A DNA stretch of 64,000 bases from Echinarachnius parma (GCA_037951105.1 JBAMJV010008864.1:1-64000), one strand, 5' to 3'; positions 33,637-46,873 are shown, counted from the stretch's first letter. Translations and numbers: made by a program. The notes: a model not told the origin generated them from the sequence alone.

Positions 33637-36600
33637 CACACTAAGGAAAAAGGGTTGATAAATGATGCAAAGTAACGAAAAAGGTGCAGACTCGGCATAG
33701 GATTAAAGTTGCACCATATTATGCACTTATAAAGGTGCATTTTTGCTAAAATGCAAATCCGCCTCTGTTTTAGTCTTGTTCCTATACCATGGTCCTACTG
33801 CACGCATGTTTTTATGTACTCCTCGATTAATACAAGATTCGGAAACTCTATGTCAATCATCAAATATATCTCACACTATTATTAGTATAGAATCTATTGG
33901 TTTTAAAGAGATAGTTGAGTTCTGGCCAGGTAAAGAGAGTACAGTTTTGGTAAAACTGAATTTTAGTAACCAAAACCTGCACCATAACACTACAAACTAA
34001 TAGTTCTAACTCCACCATGCTCGAAAGGAATACAAAATTACAAATGACTAAGTAAAAAGCCTGTTTTCATTCAGCTGTTAATACTCGAGAGGGCGCTTTA
34101 TAAACACTCATCGGTTTTTACCATTTTAGATCAAATATTTTGCATGTAATGTTTTGTTGAAATAGTGATTAGGTAGAGAGATAATCAACAACTATTTAAA
34201 AAACACTTTTGTAAATTTTGGAAAAGAAGAAGCATTTTTTAAATTGTGTCAACGGCTGGTTAAAAATTATCGAATAATTGCGGGGCCCCACAATTATTAC
34301 AAATAGTTATGTTTATGGATATTTCAGCCATTTCTAAACCGATTTTGATCAATTAAAGTTTATTCTGTCATTAAAATTGTATGCCCTTTCGAATTTGACA
34401 CTCAGTTTTTCGTTATCTCACAAAAAATTATTGTGTGTAGCGCCCTCTATACCAAAACTCAATTATCCCTTTAAATGAATATGTGCTAATTGTATTTTCA
34501 AATAATATTGAAATTAATTAAAAGGGTCTGTAAATTAAACTACGGCCACAGCTAGGCCATCAACCAATTACAGGGTCAGAGAAAAATAATTTACTCACAG
34601 AGAGACAAAAATTTATGCATTTCGTGTTTTAATGAAAAATGTTGATTTCCATTCCTACTCTATGATTCCTTTTGTGAAATATTAGCTCAATATGCATGAA
34701 GGGATTTGAAAAATAGAGAAATTGGAAATAAAGTACTATGAAAATATTTCTTATTCACACATAGTTTCGTTACAGCACCTCGGATTGGCCATTTGTTTGA
34801 TAAGCTATCGCACGTTAATGCGACGTGATTAATTCGATGCTCTAAAGACCAGTTCATGCGTAGCCTGTCATCAATGGTTGCTCATGGCAAGTTGAAAAGC
34901 TTTTCAGGGGTTTGTCCGACATACATAACAACAGCTGATTTGTGTACGAGTTTGTCTACCTATTAAATCATTTTTATATCAATTGAATAGTTCGTCTCCA
35001 GGTCACCGCTGGACGGCCTATTGTCTTGATTTGTTTGAATAACATTGTGTATGCAATTGAACCATTACACCGAGGAATATAACATTTTGTTTAAAAAAGA
35101 GAAGTCTTCTTAGAATGATTTCTATATTGGGACAGATACGGACACAAACAAAAACAGTTTCAATGCAAAGATGCGTAATTATGCTGTTTGCACCTAAAAT
35201 AAATTGCTATAGAAACGTGCAAGGTGCAAATGCTTTCAAAATCCATATAATTGCATACTTGCAGTTGATCATTCAACGAAGGAGCTGTTAATCTTGCATT
35301 AATTTTTTACACATTTGCCGTGCAAAGCGGCGTATCTTGGGTTAATATAAATATGAATATTTTTAAACAGTATTTCCATGTGTTTTGTTGAAATGGTTGC
35401 AATGGTTAGATTATTTAACTGTAATATGATTTCCTATACAAATGTTGGGCCATCAGCAACACTGTCAAAATTAACTGTACAATTTGTTTTTCCGCCCTTA
35501 AAATTATCCTGTAAAATAACAGAAATGTTGTTAGTTTAAGGAAATGTTTTATTTACAATTATCTGCATTCATAACTGTTAATAAACGTTTGTTCGTACTA
35601 ACTACAACTTTCCCTGTTTTTTTTCTTTTTTTTTACAAAGTTCACATGGTTCTGGTTTTATTTACTGGCGACCATGTTCCTGTAAAATAAACGACAATTT
35701 ATTTCATGAAACAGAAACAATCCTGTTGAACTAGGCCAATGCTAACAGCACAGGTTGTTTCTTTTATTACCCCGCTCTGTGAAAACAAACCAGGCAAACC
35801 TGTTAAAAACCTAATTTCTTGTAGACATTATTAACGAATATACCGCTAAACCACACAATTTGTAGTAATTTGTAACAGGTTTATGAATATTCATGAGCTA
35901 GTTTGTGCTTTTTCGAAATGATATTGAATCTGTTCATAATCACGTTATTTTTAAAAATAATTATCAAAATACATTTTTCATTTGAATTAGTATAATCAAT
36001 TATCCGTGGACTCTTGTGAACCACTTTTGGATGAAAATGAATGAATGCAAAATTGTTTAAAGTGTGACTTAATTTTCTAACCATTACAAACCATACATCG
36101 TGTTGTACACTGGTTATAAGCTAATCTTGAACAAGGAACAAAAGATAGGAACGATAGGTATAAGCTTAGGGCAAAGTATGTATATGATATGTCGTAGGTT
36201 ATTAGGATAGGACTATGAGGATAGGGCTATAGATACACACATAACAAGGTGGTACTTAAATAAAAGTGCAACTTTCAACCATTTTTGGTGCATCTTTGCA
36301 CATAACTCAAAGGTGTAATGTTGCACCATATAAAATGCAATATTTGCACTTAACTCAAAGGTGTAATGTTGCACCATATAAAATGTCATATTTGCACATG
36401 TCCCAAATGGTGCAACTTTACACCTTCAACTTACATTTATAATTACACTTATATTTACACTTACACTTACATTTACATTTACACTTACATCTAGCCATCT
36501 ACTTTTAAGTACGTGCAACTTTGCACCTTTTCCTAAAGATGCTATATTGCACCTTCAAGGTGCAAACGCTGAAGGATCAACTCTTCACCTTTACCAAAAG

Positions 36601-36689
36601 GTGAAATGTTGCACTGATATAGGTGCTCCGTGTGTGGCAACGGTGTGCACCTATATAGGTGTAAGATTGATCCACTTGTTCTTAGTGTG
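33637..36689. mobile_element. Element F1, inserted in the gene 2 Death-domain exon
   Basis: It begins CACACTAAG, ends CTTAGTGTG, and is flanked by TA on each side (33635-33636, 36690-36691). Near the termini the word AAAGGTGCAA and its inverse recur many times. No transposase is visible. A family E element (33907-34470) is nested inside. The body is homologous to 43.25-49.40 kb (inverted) and 52.75-62.05 kb. A TA target suggests a Tc1/mariner-type mechanism, but the ends are not the classic ones. Confidence 0.8.
33907..34470. mobile_element. TTAA element, family E, nested in F1
   Basis: TTAA flanks it at 33903-33906 and 34471-34474. The empty site survives in the F copy near 53022 (gtttaaaatgaatatgtg), confirming the boundaries. 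Termini AGAGATAGTTGAG and CTCAATTATCCCT. Confidence 0.85.
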
Positions 36690-36775
36690 TAGCCACTGCC
36701 ACCGATGTCGCTTGCTATGTCCAGCAGAGTGATATCAGCGTTTTTCATCATTTGTTATCAGTATTGAGGGGTGAT
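36690..36775 (-). pseudogene. Gene 2, N-terminal Death domain, 5' part with start codon
   Basis: The exon follows acceptor CTCTTGTTAACAG and has ATG ATG at 36751-36746. It reads MMKNADITLLDIASDIGG, the first Death-domain helix, as in gene 1. It then runs into the terminus of element F1 at 36689. The intact exon in gene 1 shows what was interrupted. Confidence 0.85.
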
Positions 36776-36984
36776 CTGTTAACAAGAGAAAAAGAAAATG
36801 GGAATAGAAGAGAAAAATACACGTTTATATCATCACTGTAACCATATTCTCGATGAAAGTGTCATGTATAATCAGATCGATAATCTGTATAGACCACGTT
36901 GCCAATGGATTACGGGTTGAATGCAAATCGGGATGAGATAAGACCACATAGACATACACCATCTTCGTTAACAGTGGGTATTTC

Positions 36985-37470
36985 CATCCCCTATTATTTG
37001 GACACCCTGAAAAATATGAAACTAACGAGGATAACACCATATGTATACAACAATTTACTAATCACATGACCGAAACTACATTCTCACACACTATTCTTCT
37101 AGAAAAAATGAAAATGCTTTATTTTGATGCCATTTTGCGTATATTATTTACAGTTTTCCAGTTTTATGATCACCAACAATTATTTGGACACCTATCACCA
37201 AGTGGTAATTTGACATGTGTTGCAGGTCTGTTCAGGACTTGGTTGGTCCTCTTTGTGCAGCAATCGCAGCACACAGCCTCCTGGTCATGTTCTCAACAAG
37301 ATTGATGCAGGTGGACCGGTCGAGGCTGTCCCATGTGCATTGAAGCGTGTCTTTTAGGGGTAGGAGCATGTCTTTTTTACTTTTGTTTGTACATAAGTGT
37401 GTGGTTTTGGTGGATATTTGGCACTGTACATTAGTGGGTGGTTTTGGTGGATATTTCCATTCCATCTCAT
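36985..37470 (-). pseudogene. Tc1/mariner transposase fragment
   Basis: On the minus strand a frame ends with TWDSLDRSTCINLVENMTRR then LCAAIAAQRGPTKS, the usual C-terminus of Tc1-like transposases. ATTATTTGGACACC-type sequences at about 36985 and 37180 resemble a Tc1 terminal repeat. The catalytic part is missing. Confidence 0.6.
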
Positions 37471-37863
37471 CTGATTTTGAATTTATGGGCCTTGTATAGG
37501 CTTTACTGGATGACTTTTACTTCTTTTTTTAAAGCAAGATAGGCCTGTATTTGCCTTGCAAGGCTTGCAGGATCCTTTAGGTTGCTAACATGTTGATAAA
37601 ACTAACAAAGTACCCAGGGAGCAAACACCCCCTTTTTTAGGATATGAAACATGGAATGTTATAAAAAGTTGTGCACTAGAAATGTCTTCTAGGACCTTCT
37701 AGGATCACAACCTAGGTGGACAACCTCGCGATCTAGCTACTGGAAGTCCTCAAAACGCGTACAAACGATTTAACCCATAATGTACGTTCATGAAGGTTTG
37801 CCTCTGCTATTTTCACAATAACACTAACAAGCATTATGATATCATCAAATTCCGTGTTATGTA

Positions 37864-39064
37864 CCCTCCCGTGCCATAAGTATTGCAACATGGTGAAATC
37901 CGTGACATTTTTGGTAAATGACTTATCTATGTTGTAGCGGTGTTTTGTTATAAATAATTGAATAGTGACCGACATGTTGGTATACATGGAAGGTGCACAT
38001 TGTTCACTTTCACATTCAAGGCCATTGAGTCCCTCATAAACACACCATGCTTAATACATCCGGGTTATCTAACGTGCCACGCCGACAAATCGTCGTCCTG
38101 GGGGAGGAGGGGGTTTCGGTGGCTCAGATGGCTGAACACTTTCAGGTATGCCGTCAAACGGTGTACAGAGTGTGTAAAATACCTTAGGGAAACGGACAAT
38201 TTTGACAAGCGACCAAGACCTGACAGAGGTAAAAAGACCACACTTCTGGAAGATTGGTACCTCCTGCGTCAGGCTCGTAAAAGAGGACCACATAAAGACG
38301 CCTATACTCCCACCATATTCATGCCCACATTTCCAGGAGGAAGATTCTCATATCTCGTGTCAATCACCAAAGACGCATCATGTGGTCCTCCAGAGTGAGG
38401 GATTGGACCGTGTAAGACAATTGGAGTCACTTCCGGTCTTTTCCGACGAGAGTAGGTTTTTCATTTCTTCCAACGACGGAAGTGTAAGAGTCTGGCGTGA
38501 TCCCAACACCTCTTACAAACCAAGGAACCTGATCTACACTCAAAGGAATGCAGTTTCAGCCATGGTTTGGGGTGTGTCGGCATCTATGGAGTCGGCGATC
38601 GAGTTGTCGGGCACGGGAACATGGATAACGCAAAAATGTCGGGAGATTCTGGACTTTCCCTTGTTTCCATCCATTGGTAACATCAGATGGACCAATGGTA
38701 TGACGGAAATGACGTCAACAGGGTGCAGTGGCCGGCGCAATCACCAGATGCTAATCCGATAGAGAATCTGTGGGATGACAGCAATGGAGCCCTCACCAAG
38801 GACCGACCAACCACCAGGAAGGGTTTGATCCGCCCTATCTTCAGGGTCTGGGGCAGCATCACCCAAGAAAGACTGCATGGTTCATACTAGAACTTCATGA
38901 ACTTTACATGATAGATGACTCTTGACATATAAATTAAATGTGCCTGATAATAAGATCTTAAATCATGTACTACAAATTAATTAAAACAACACTTATTATC
39001 ATGTCATACATTGCCTCCTGTGTAATGCATATGTCTATGTTGCAATACTTTTGGCACGGGAGGG
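37864..39064 (+). mobile_element. Tc1/mariner element, degenerate
   Basis: Inverted termini CCCTCCCGTGCCATAAGTAT and ATACTTTTGGCACGGGAGGG are flanked by TA (37862-37863 and 39065-39066). The length of 1.2 kb is normal for the family. It contains one broken transposase gene. Confidence 0.9.
38047..38890 (+). pseudogene. Tc1-like transposase, frameshifted
   Basis: From the ATG at 38047 the translation shows an N-terminal helix-turn-helix (VPRRQIVVLGEEGVSVAQMA, FQVCRQTVYRV) before a stop. Later, in other frames, it shows the second catalytic-core segment (FSDESRFFISSNDGSVRVWR), MVWGVSAS, and the third-acid region (WPAQSPDANPIENLWD). DDE transposases need one continuous frame; here several frameshifts break it. 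Codons and motifs fit a cut-and-paste enzyme binding the 37864/39064 termini. Confidence 0.85.
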
Positions 39065-39540
39065 TATATATATAGAGTCGTGTGCATCTTTTGATACCAG
39101 ATTTGACTGCATAATATCTTCGGATAATGTATCACGTCTTATTTTAAGTCACGTGTCATACAACCAACAAAATAGTGTACGTTCATTTATGTACAAAAAC
39201 ACATTGAAATGTTTAGACTTTTTCAAACGTTACAAAATTTGTATTTGGAATTCTTCAAATGGCATTCAATGTTATTTTTGAAAGTTTTTGAAATGATGTA
39301 AACTAAATAATTATAAAACAATAAAACATATAACAAATTAAAAAAAATAACATACATAAGAATATTAGTTCTCAATAGTGTATTGTTGGTATCTGATTTT
39401 ACTAAATCATTATAGAGGTAAAACATGTTCAATTTCATATCTTGATAATGAAATGTATAAAATGTAGAATAGGGAAAATAGATATAGATTATGGAGTACA
39501 AATATAAATAAAATACAAATATAATGTAAATAGGCCATAA

Positions 39541-40045
39541 AGGGACTTAATAACATTGTCCAAATCCTCAAAATTTACTTGGAACTCTTGTGGTTATCTC
39601 ATACCTTATCATATTCATTTAACAATAAAAACCGGACGGTTTTTCAAATTTCCATTTCGTTCAAAAGATATTTACGATTGAAGTGTGTCTGTGTGAAATT
39701 ATATACGGGATAATTTATGCCGTGTACACAGTAAGTGCAAAATGAGTTAGTGAATATCACTTTGCTTTTGTGTTCATATCTCAGCCAAAAAACATCCAAT
39801 TAACATGACATTATTACACATCACTTTGTGGACATAGCATATCACACTAATACACATTTGTATTAAAGGGACTTAAAAATTAAAGTAACATTGTCCAAAT
39901 CCTCAAAATCCAATTTAAATTCTAGCGGTTCCCTCATACCTTGTTGTATTCTTATTAACAAAAAAAGCATGGGACAGGTTTTTTTTTTCTTCAAATTTCC
40001 CTTTCGTTAAAAAGATATTTACGGTTGAAGTGTTCAGATGTCAAA
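39541..40045 (+). repeat. Two-copy tandem repeat inside J
   Basis: Sequence starting aacattgtccaaatcctcaa near 39551 recurs near 39888, each followed by cataccttattgtatt-like and ttcaaatttcc blocks. The copies are diverged. Confidence 0.65.
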
Positions 40046-41646
40046 TTATCCAATGGATCGTCAGAACCGTGTACAAAGTGAGTGCAATGAGTGTATAGTG
40101 AATGTCACTTTGCATTTTTGCTCATTACTCGGCCATATAAAGTCTATTTAACTTGAATTTTTTACACAACACCCAATGAACATATCAGATAACAAAAATA
40201 TACATTGTATCAACCACTCATCGCTTTTTGCACATGTCAATAAAGTTACTAGATCCCTTTAATCACTTACCAATTTTTGCACATGTCAACAAAGTTACTC
40301 GATCCCTAGATTATATTACAATATAAACAGTTGAATAAAGTGATTTTCTTACTCATAAACATGTTATGATACTACTGACAATAATGCACTAATAACTTTT
40401 GTATGTGTGTTATGTATTTTGCCAATATTAATACTGAATTAATACAGAAGCCAGCAATGAGTGCACATTGTTTCTCTTATATGTGTAGGTGTAGGGAAAG
40501 ATACGGGAAAATAAATGAAGCGGCAAAGGCAGTAGCCCTACCTCGACTCTCAGTCGAATTATTCTTAATTTGTTTAGTAGGAAGATTATTTTTATTCATG
40601 TACACGATAATACAATCGAACAAAGTAATGGGCATGGAAATATAATCATGATAACAAAATGGTAATCCTACCAAAGAAAAACATAGTGACCTACTGTACA
40701 TCTTTATACATTAAGCTTTGTTTAAACAATGTTACGATATTTGTTAGTGTTGTAGGCCTTTTTCTGAGCCATCGTACCCTTTTAGGTTGTATTGGTACAT
40801 CATTGTTTCAACAAGTCCACACAATAATAATTTATATTTGACTCATATACATGTTGTGTTCATTGGACTAGAAGTACACACATGTTTATCATGAATGAGC
40901 ACTTTACATTAAGAACAACATACTGTTTGAATCCGTGACATTGCATTCCTGTCATTGATGGTGACGTAAAATCCTATGGAGAAGCATGTTCTTTATTGGG
41001 ATAAGATCTTCAAGAGGGATCACTATTAAATAGCTTGTATATGGCAGCTTTTCAAAGATTTGAATCCTCGAACTGGTCAGGTTGATGGTTTAAACAGTTT
41101 TCGTTATATCAGGTGACTGCACATGTCTCCAGGACTCATTACCATTACATTGTTCACTCATATACTGCTCTCACTGAGAGAAAGCACAGGGCAGTTCCTG
41201 TGTTAGCTGTCAACTGCACAACATATATGGTTCAAGAACTACATGACTGTATTTAATGCCATTTGACATCTTAGACTTGGACCATTTTATCGAGCACATC
41301 ATTGTTACTTCTTAGCGGATGATGTACTTTACATAAATGTATATGATCGTAAATTACGTTTAGTTTTAGAGGGATATCATTCATAAAAATGCTTAAGTTT
41401 ACATCAGCATATCCACACAAATAATACAGGGTATTTCACACCATTTTAATTATAATATGTTATATTGCCTCTGACGATAACTGGTTTCTTTACGTGATAA
41501 TGTAGCCTGATGATTGAGGTTTGATTGATCACTTTGAAGTTTTGTCCCTCTTCACATGTTATCCTTTTTTTAAATTCCTCAACAGGCTAGCCTTTATACC
41601 TCCCTTGCACTCCCATGTGAGTGGAAATGTTCACTCTGTGTGCTGC
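40046..41646. other. Unassigned AT-rich sequence within J
   Basis: No family motif or repeat recognised. Short open frames here lack protein-like composition. Confidence 0.4.
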
Positions 41647-41745
41647 ATGGGCGTAGATACTTATGTAATACCTATTCATCAGGGGGGATGAATTAATAGA
41701 TCATCCCCCCTGATGAATAGGTATCAATGACAGATCTACGCCCAT
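41647..41745. repeat. 99-bp hairpin, MITE-like
   Basis: ATGGGCGTAGAT and its inverse form the ends. A 20-base stem around CCTATTCATCAGGGGGGATGA closes on an 8-base centre (attaatag). Confidence 0.8.
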
Positions 41746-42434
41746 GGTGTGCTTGATTGATTTCAGTATGTATCTTAAGACTGGGGGTAATAATAATGAT
41801 GCATCGCGATCGTCAAAACACGGAACGTTCGCTTGTTCATAACATCAACCGTATTATCATCATAATTATTATAATTATAACTCTTATGTATTTCTTTGTT
41901 TCAAATAATTTTGTTTTGTATTATTTTATCATTTGTTTTGCCAGCGTATTGTTTTTCATCATAATGCCATCTAACATATATAGGACTTTACAGATAAATA
42001 TTTTTGTCATTCTATAATCTGCACAATTTCCACGAATTTTTGTCCATAAGCGTATGTGAAATTTCATATTCTATGTCTGACACGTGACATATAAAGACAC
42101 GTGACTTAAAAACCATAGAAGTAAAAAGGAAAAATTTGATATCAAAAGATGCACACCTATCTATGAAAGACATGTCCGAAGAAATGTGATGATATAGCAG
42201 CATGCGTTTGGGTGTAATCGTGAAAATACCAGTAGGGCATTCATCAACCCTAAGGATTAACGCGCTTTTAACGTAAAATAGGGGTAAAATCCTTCCTATG
42301 TTGTTATGTGGCCTTCTAGTAGCTAGTTCGCGAGGTTGTCCACCTAGGTTGTGCTTCTACAAGGTCCTAGAAGAAAATTCTGGGCCCCAACCTTTTATAA
42401 CATTCCGTGTCTGTCAAAACCCCTTTGCTCCCTG

Positions 42435-43249
42435 TAAACTCCAATCATTTAACAGCAAATTTTATTTTCTGTGTGAAATTATAGGATCTTTGTGTACATT
42501 CTAAGCATGGAAAATGCCTTTGGTGAAATGCAGATAGTCCCCATTGACATGTGTCATGCTTTCCCACACTAAAACACTCTGATCCTCATACCACATACTG
42601 GGGTAAGACACTGCAGGCTGTACTGATCTACTGAATTTGGCCATATTATCTGACAATCATCTGGTCCTGGGACCATGTGACTGACTTCCAGATGCCAATG
42701 GGCTTGTCAGCAAGTTCTCTGGCAAAGTTAAAGATGTTTATGTCTGTTTTTATTGATGATGAGTGGCTTATTGCAAGAGAATATGACATGTAGCCCACAT
42801 GCACTTAAGCTTGTTCATACTTGTAATGGATCATTCATGATAGTATAATTGGGTTCCAGTAGCCTCTTTTAACTTCTGATTGTTATGACAAACTCTTTGC
42901 TGTACCTGTTTGTCTGTTAAACTGATCCTCCCCTTTAACCCCTTCCCTCTTGATTCATATTTTCAATATTTTCTCTGTAGCTCTGTATTCTGTTGTGCAT
43001 GGTAGACAGTTTCATATCTAATTCGGATACAATCCATGTTGAACCGAACTTTCCCCCGTAATTCACAGGCTATTTTCCAGGTTTAGTCATGTTTAAGACT
43101 CCCTAAACTGCCAAAGGATTTACGAAATGACTGTTGAAAAACATTTTCATATCAAAGGTGTTCACACAATACCTTAGGGAGGGAGAAAGAATGATGCCAT
43201 GTCAGACAGATTATTGTGTAACAGTGAGACATCTCTCTCATCTTACGAC
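42435..43249. other. Unassigned sequence between J and the F-related block
   Basis: No coding or repeat signature recognised. Confidence 0.4.
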
Positions 43250-43551
43250 TTGAAAAAATGTGCAAAGTTGCACTTAAAAGTTATGTAGGTAGGTCTAAAT
43301 TAAATTTTATATATTCGGTGGCAGCATTAACAAGGCTATTTTGCTCTTTCTAGCTGTCTTCTCATTCTCATAATTGTATTTATCTGTTGTTAAATTGTGT
43401 AAATTTTGGCGTGATTTGTTAATGTTATTGTTTTTTATGAGATTTGAAATAAATGATCAATTCAATTCAAATTCAAGTGTAAGTGTAAATGTAAGTTTTG
43501 GGAAATGTGCAAATATGCCATTTTATGGTGCAACACTACACCTTAAGTTAA

Positions 43552-44042
43552 AGGGATAGTTGAGTTTTGGTATAGAGGGCGCTACACAAAATAATTTTGT
43601 GTGAGATAATGAAAAACTGAGTGTCAACTTCGAAAGAGCATACAATTTCAATGACAGAATAAACTTTATTTGATAAAAAAAGTGGGGCCCCAGAAATATT
43701 CGATCATTTTGAACCAGCCGTTACAAAAATCAAAAAAATGCTTCCTCTTTCCAAAAATCTCCAAAAAAGGTTTTTAAATAGTTGTTGATTATCTCTCTTC
43801 AACAAAACATCACATGCACAATATTTTATTTGAAATGATTGAATCCGATGAGCGCCCTCTTGAGTTTTAACGGCTCTTTTTGCATGATAACAGGCTTTTT
43901 ACTTAGTCATTTGTAATGTTTTATTCCTTTTGAGCATGGTGGCGTTATTACTATTAGTTTGTAATGTAATTGTGCAGGTTTTGGTTACTAAAATTCTGTT
44001 TGACCAAAACTGTACTCTCTTTACCAGAACTCAACTATCCCT
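43552..44042. mobile_element. TTAA element, family E (copy E2)
   Basis: TTAA at 43548-43551 and 44043-44046; termini AGGGATAGTTGAG and CTCAACTATCCCT. Confidence 0.85.
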
Positions 44043-44284
44043 TTAAGTGAAAAGATGCACCAACAATTGTTCAAACTTTCACTTTTCTTTAAGTACCAGC
44101 CCTCTTCTGTGTGTATCTATAGCCATATCCTCATAATACTACTAACCTACGACATATCCTAAACATACTTTGCCCTAAGCCTATACATCGTTTATATCTA
44201 TAGTTCCTTGTTCACGATTAGCTTATAAGCAGTGTACAACACGAAGTATATTTGTAGTGGTTAGTAAATTAACACAGACTTTAA

Positions 44285-44820
44285 AGGGGTAGTTTAGTTT
44301 TGGTAGAGAGGGCGCTGCACATCACAATTTTTTTGTGAGGTAATGAAAAACTGAGTGTTGAATTTGAGAGAACATGCAATTTTAATAGCAGTATAAACTT
44401 TATTTGGTCAAAATCGACCCAGAAACGGCTGAAATATCAATAAATATATCTGATCTTATAATTATTTGGGGCCCAAATAATTAGATGATTTTTTCAAAAA
44501 ATCAAAAAAATGCTTGCACTTTTTCAAAAAATGTCAAAAGCGTTTTTTAAATAGTTGTTGATGATTTCTCTATTTATTCATTATTTCAACAAAACATCAC
44601 ATGCATAATTTTGTATGAAAAATGGTTGAATTCCAATGCCTTTTTAGAAAGCGCCTTCTTGTGTTTTAATGGCTCTTTTTGAATGATAACAGGCTTTTTA
44701 CTTAGTCGTTTGTAATTTTGTATACCTTTCAAGCATGATGGAGTTATAACTATTAGTTTATACTGTTACTGTCCAGGTTTGGTTACTAAAGTTCAGCCTT
44801 ACCAAAACTGTACTACCCCT
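44285..44820. mobile_element. TTAA element, family E (copy E3)
   Basis: TTAA at 44281-44284 and 44821-44824; termini AGGGGTAGTTTAG and CTGTACTACCCCT. Confidence 0.85.
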
Positions 44821-45466
44821 TTAAACATTATTGCATTCATTAATTTTCATCCGAAAGTGGTTCACAAGTTAGAGTCCACTAATAATTAATTATACTAATT
44901 TAAGTTAAAAATGCATGTTGATAATCAATTTACAAAATAACGGGACTATGAACAAATTCAATGTTATTAAAAAACAAAGCACAAACTAGCTCATGAATAT
45001 TCATGAACATGTTACAAATTACTTTAAATTGTGTGGTTTACCGATATATTCGTATTGAATAATGTCTACAAGAAATTAGGTTTGTAAGCCTGTTTTTGGG
45101 TTCACAGACCAGGGTAATAAAAGAAACAACCTGTGGTGTTAGCATAGGCCTAGCTTAAAAGGATTGTTTTTGTTTCATTCAAGAAATTGTCGCTTTCTGA
45201 CAGAAACATTGTCGCCAGTAAATAAAACTAGAACCATGCAAACATTTAAACAAACAAAAACAAAAACAAAAAAAGTCAGGGAAAGTTGTAGGTAGTACGA
45301 AACGTCATTTATTAACAGTTATGAACGTAGATAATTGTAAATAAAACACAATTTTCATAAACTAACATAATTTCTGTCATTGTACAGGATAATTTCTGTA
45401 AAATTGATAAAAACGGTGAAAATTTGTAATTTTAAGGGCAAAAAAACCTTATAACTATACAGTTAA

Positions 45467-46030
45467 AGGGATAAATGAGTTTTGGTAGAGAGGGCGCTAC
45501 AAAAAATAATTTGTTGTGAGATAATTAAAAATTGAGTGTCAAATTCGAAAGAGGATACAGTTTTAATGACAGAATAAACTTTATTTGATCAAAATCGGTT
45601 CAGAAATGGCTGAAATATCCATAAACATAGCCATTTGTAATAAATGTGGGGCCCCACATTTATTCAACAATTTTGAACCAGCCGTTAATAATTTTTAAAA
45701 GTGTTTCCTCTTTTCAAAAATGTACAAAATTGGTTTTCAGATAGTTGTTGATTATCTCTCTATCTAATCATTATTTCAACAAAACATTACATGCACAATA
45801 TTTAATTTGAAATTGTTTTAACATATGGCTGTTTAGAGAGCGCCCTCTTGAGATTTAACGGCTCTTTTTGAATGATAACAGGCTTTTTAATTAATCATTT
45901 GTAATGTTTTATTCTTTTTGAGCATGGTGGAGTTATGTATATTAGTTTGTAATGTAATGGTGCAGGTTTTGCTTATTAAAATTCAATTTGACCAAAACTG
46001 TACTCTCTTTACCAGAACTCAACTATCCCT
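45467..46030. mobile_element. TTAA element, family E (copy E4)
   Basis: TTAA at 45463-45466 and 46031-46034; termini AGGGATAAATGAG and CTCAACTATCCCT. About 560 bases, similar in length to the copy in F1. Confidence 0.85.
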
Positions 46031-46164
46031 TTAACTTTGACAGTGTAGCTGATGGCCCAACATTTGTGTAGGACATCACATTACAGTTAAATATTCTAAC
46101 CATTGCAACTATTTCAAAAAAACACATGCAAATACTGTAAATAAAATATTCATATTCACATGAT

Positions 46165-46715
46165 TTTGTTACTAGTTATTTGGATAATAATAATGCACTC
46201 TTGTATGGGATTCAGAATTTACTCCAGAATCAATTGCAACGTGTACAAAATGCTGCTGCACGACTTGTTGCAAGGAAGGGAAAGTTTGAACATATATCCG
46301 ATATTTTGCAATCTCTTCACAGGTTGCCAGTTAAGTTAAGAATAGACTTTAAATTGTTAGTACTAGTTTTTAAGTGCTTGCATGATTATGCACCAGGATA
46401 CTTACAAGATCTTATTCAGTTGTATGAACCTCAAAGGAATCTTCGATCTCAGTCTAAGAACTGGTACAATCTCGGGTGAACACAAAAATGTTTGGAGACA
46501 GGGCTTTTCAGAAAACAGCACCACTTTTCAGAAAACAACACCACAATATTTGCGAGAAATTAATAATTTAGATTCATTTAAAACACAGTTGAAAACTCAC
46601 TTATTCTTGCAACATTTTAGTTAGTTACATGTATAATTGTTGGTCTTTTTACACGCATATAGACAGTATAGTGTTATGCGTTCTAAGAATTGTTTATTAT
46701 TATTATTAATATTAT
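46165..46715 (+). pseudogene. Non-LTR reverse transcriptase C-terminal fragment
   Basis: The frame starting near 46168 reads NALLYGIQNLLQNQLQRVQN, AAARLVARKGKFEHISDIL, LHRLPVKLRIDFKLLVLVFK and CLHDYAPGYLQDLI, a classic C-terminal RT block of L2/CR1-like elements. A frameshift near 46470 moves the rest (about 46480-46620, ending FKTQLKTHLFLQHF) to another frame. An ATT-rich tail follows near 46697-46714. It interrupts the F-family body, which resumes at ataaacacaagatgcgccgc. Confidence 0.8.
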
Positions 46716-46873
46716 AAACACAAGATGCGCCGCTTTGCACTGCAAATGTTTAAGAAAAATTAATGCAAGGCTAGCAGCTGCCCCTTCGTTGAATAATCAA
46801 CTGCAAGTATGCAATTCTATGGATTTTGAAAGGGTTTGCACCATGCACGTTTTCTATAGCAAGTTGTTTTAGG

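Larger units (their letters stand above)
37615..42434. mobile_element. Fold-back element J (termini CAGGGAGCAAA), with nested insertions
   Basis: The left end (CAGGGAGCAAA at 37615) and right end (TTTGCTCCCTG to 42434) are inverted copies. Further blocks mirror each other, such as acaacctcgcgatctagcta near 37722 against the inverse near 42310, and gtgtgcatcttttgatacca near 39080 against the inverse near 42140. A Tc1/mariner copy sits in the left arm. I saw no transposase for J. CAGGG ends suggest hAT; the flanks give no clear duplication. Confidence 0.6.
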
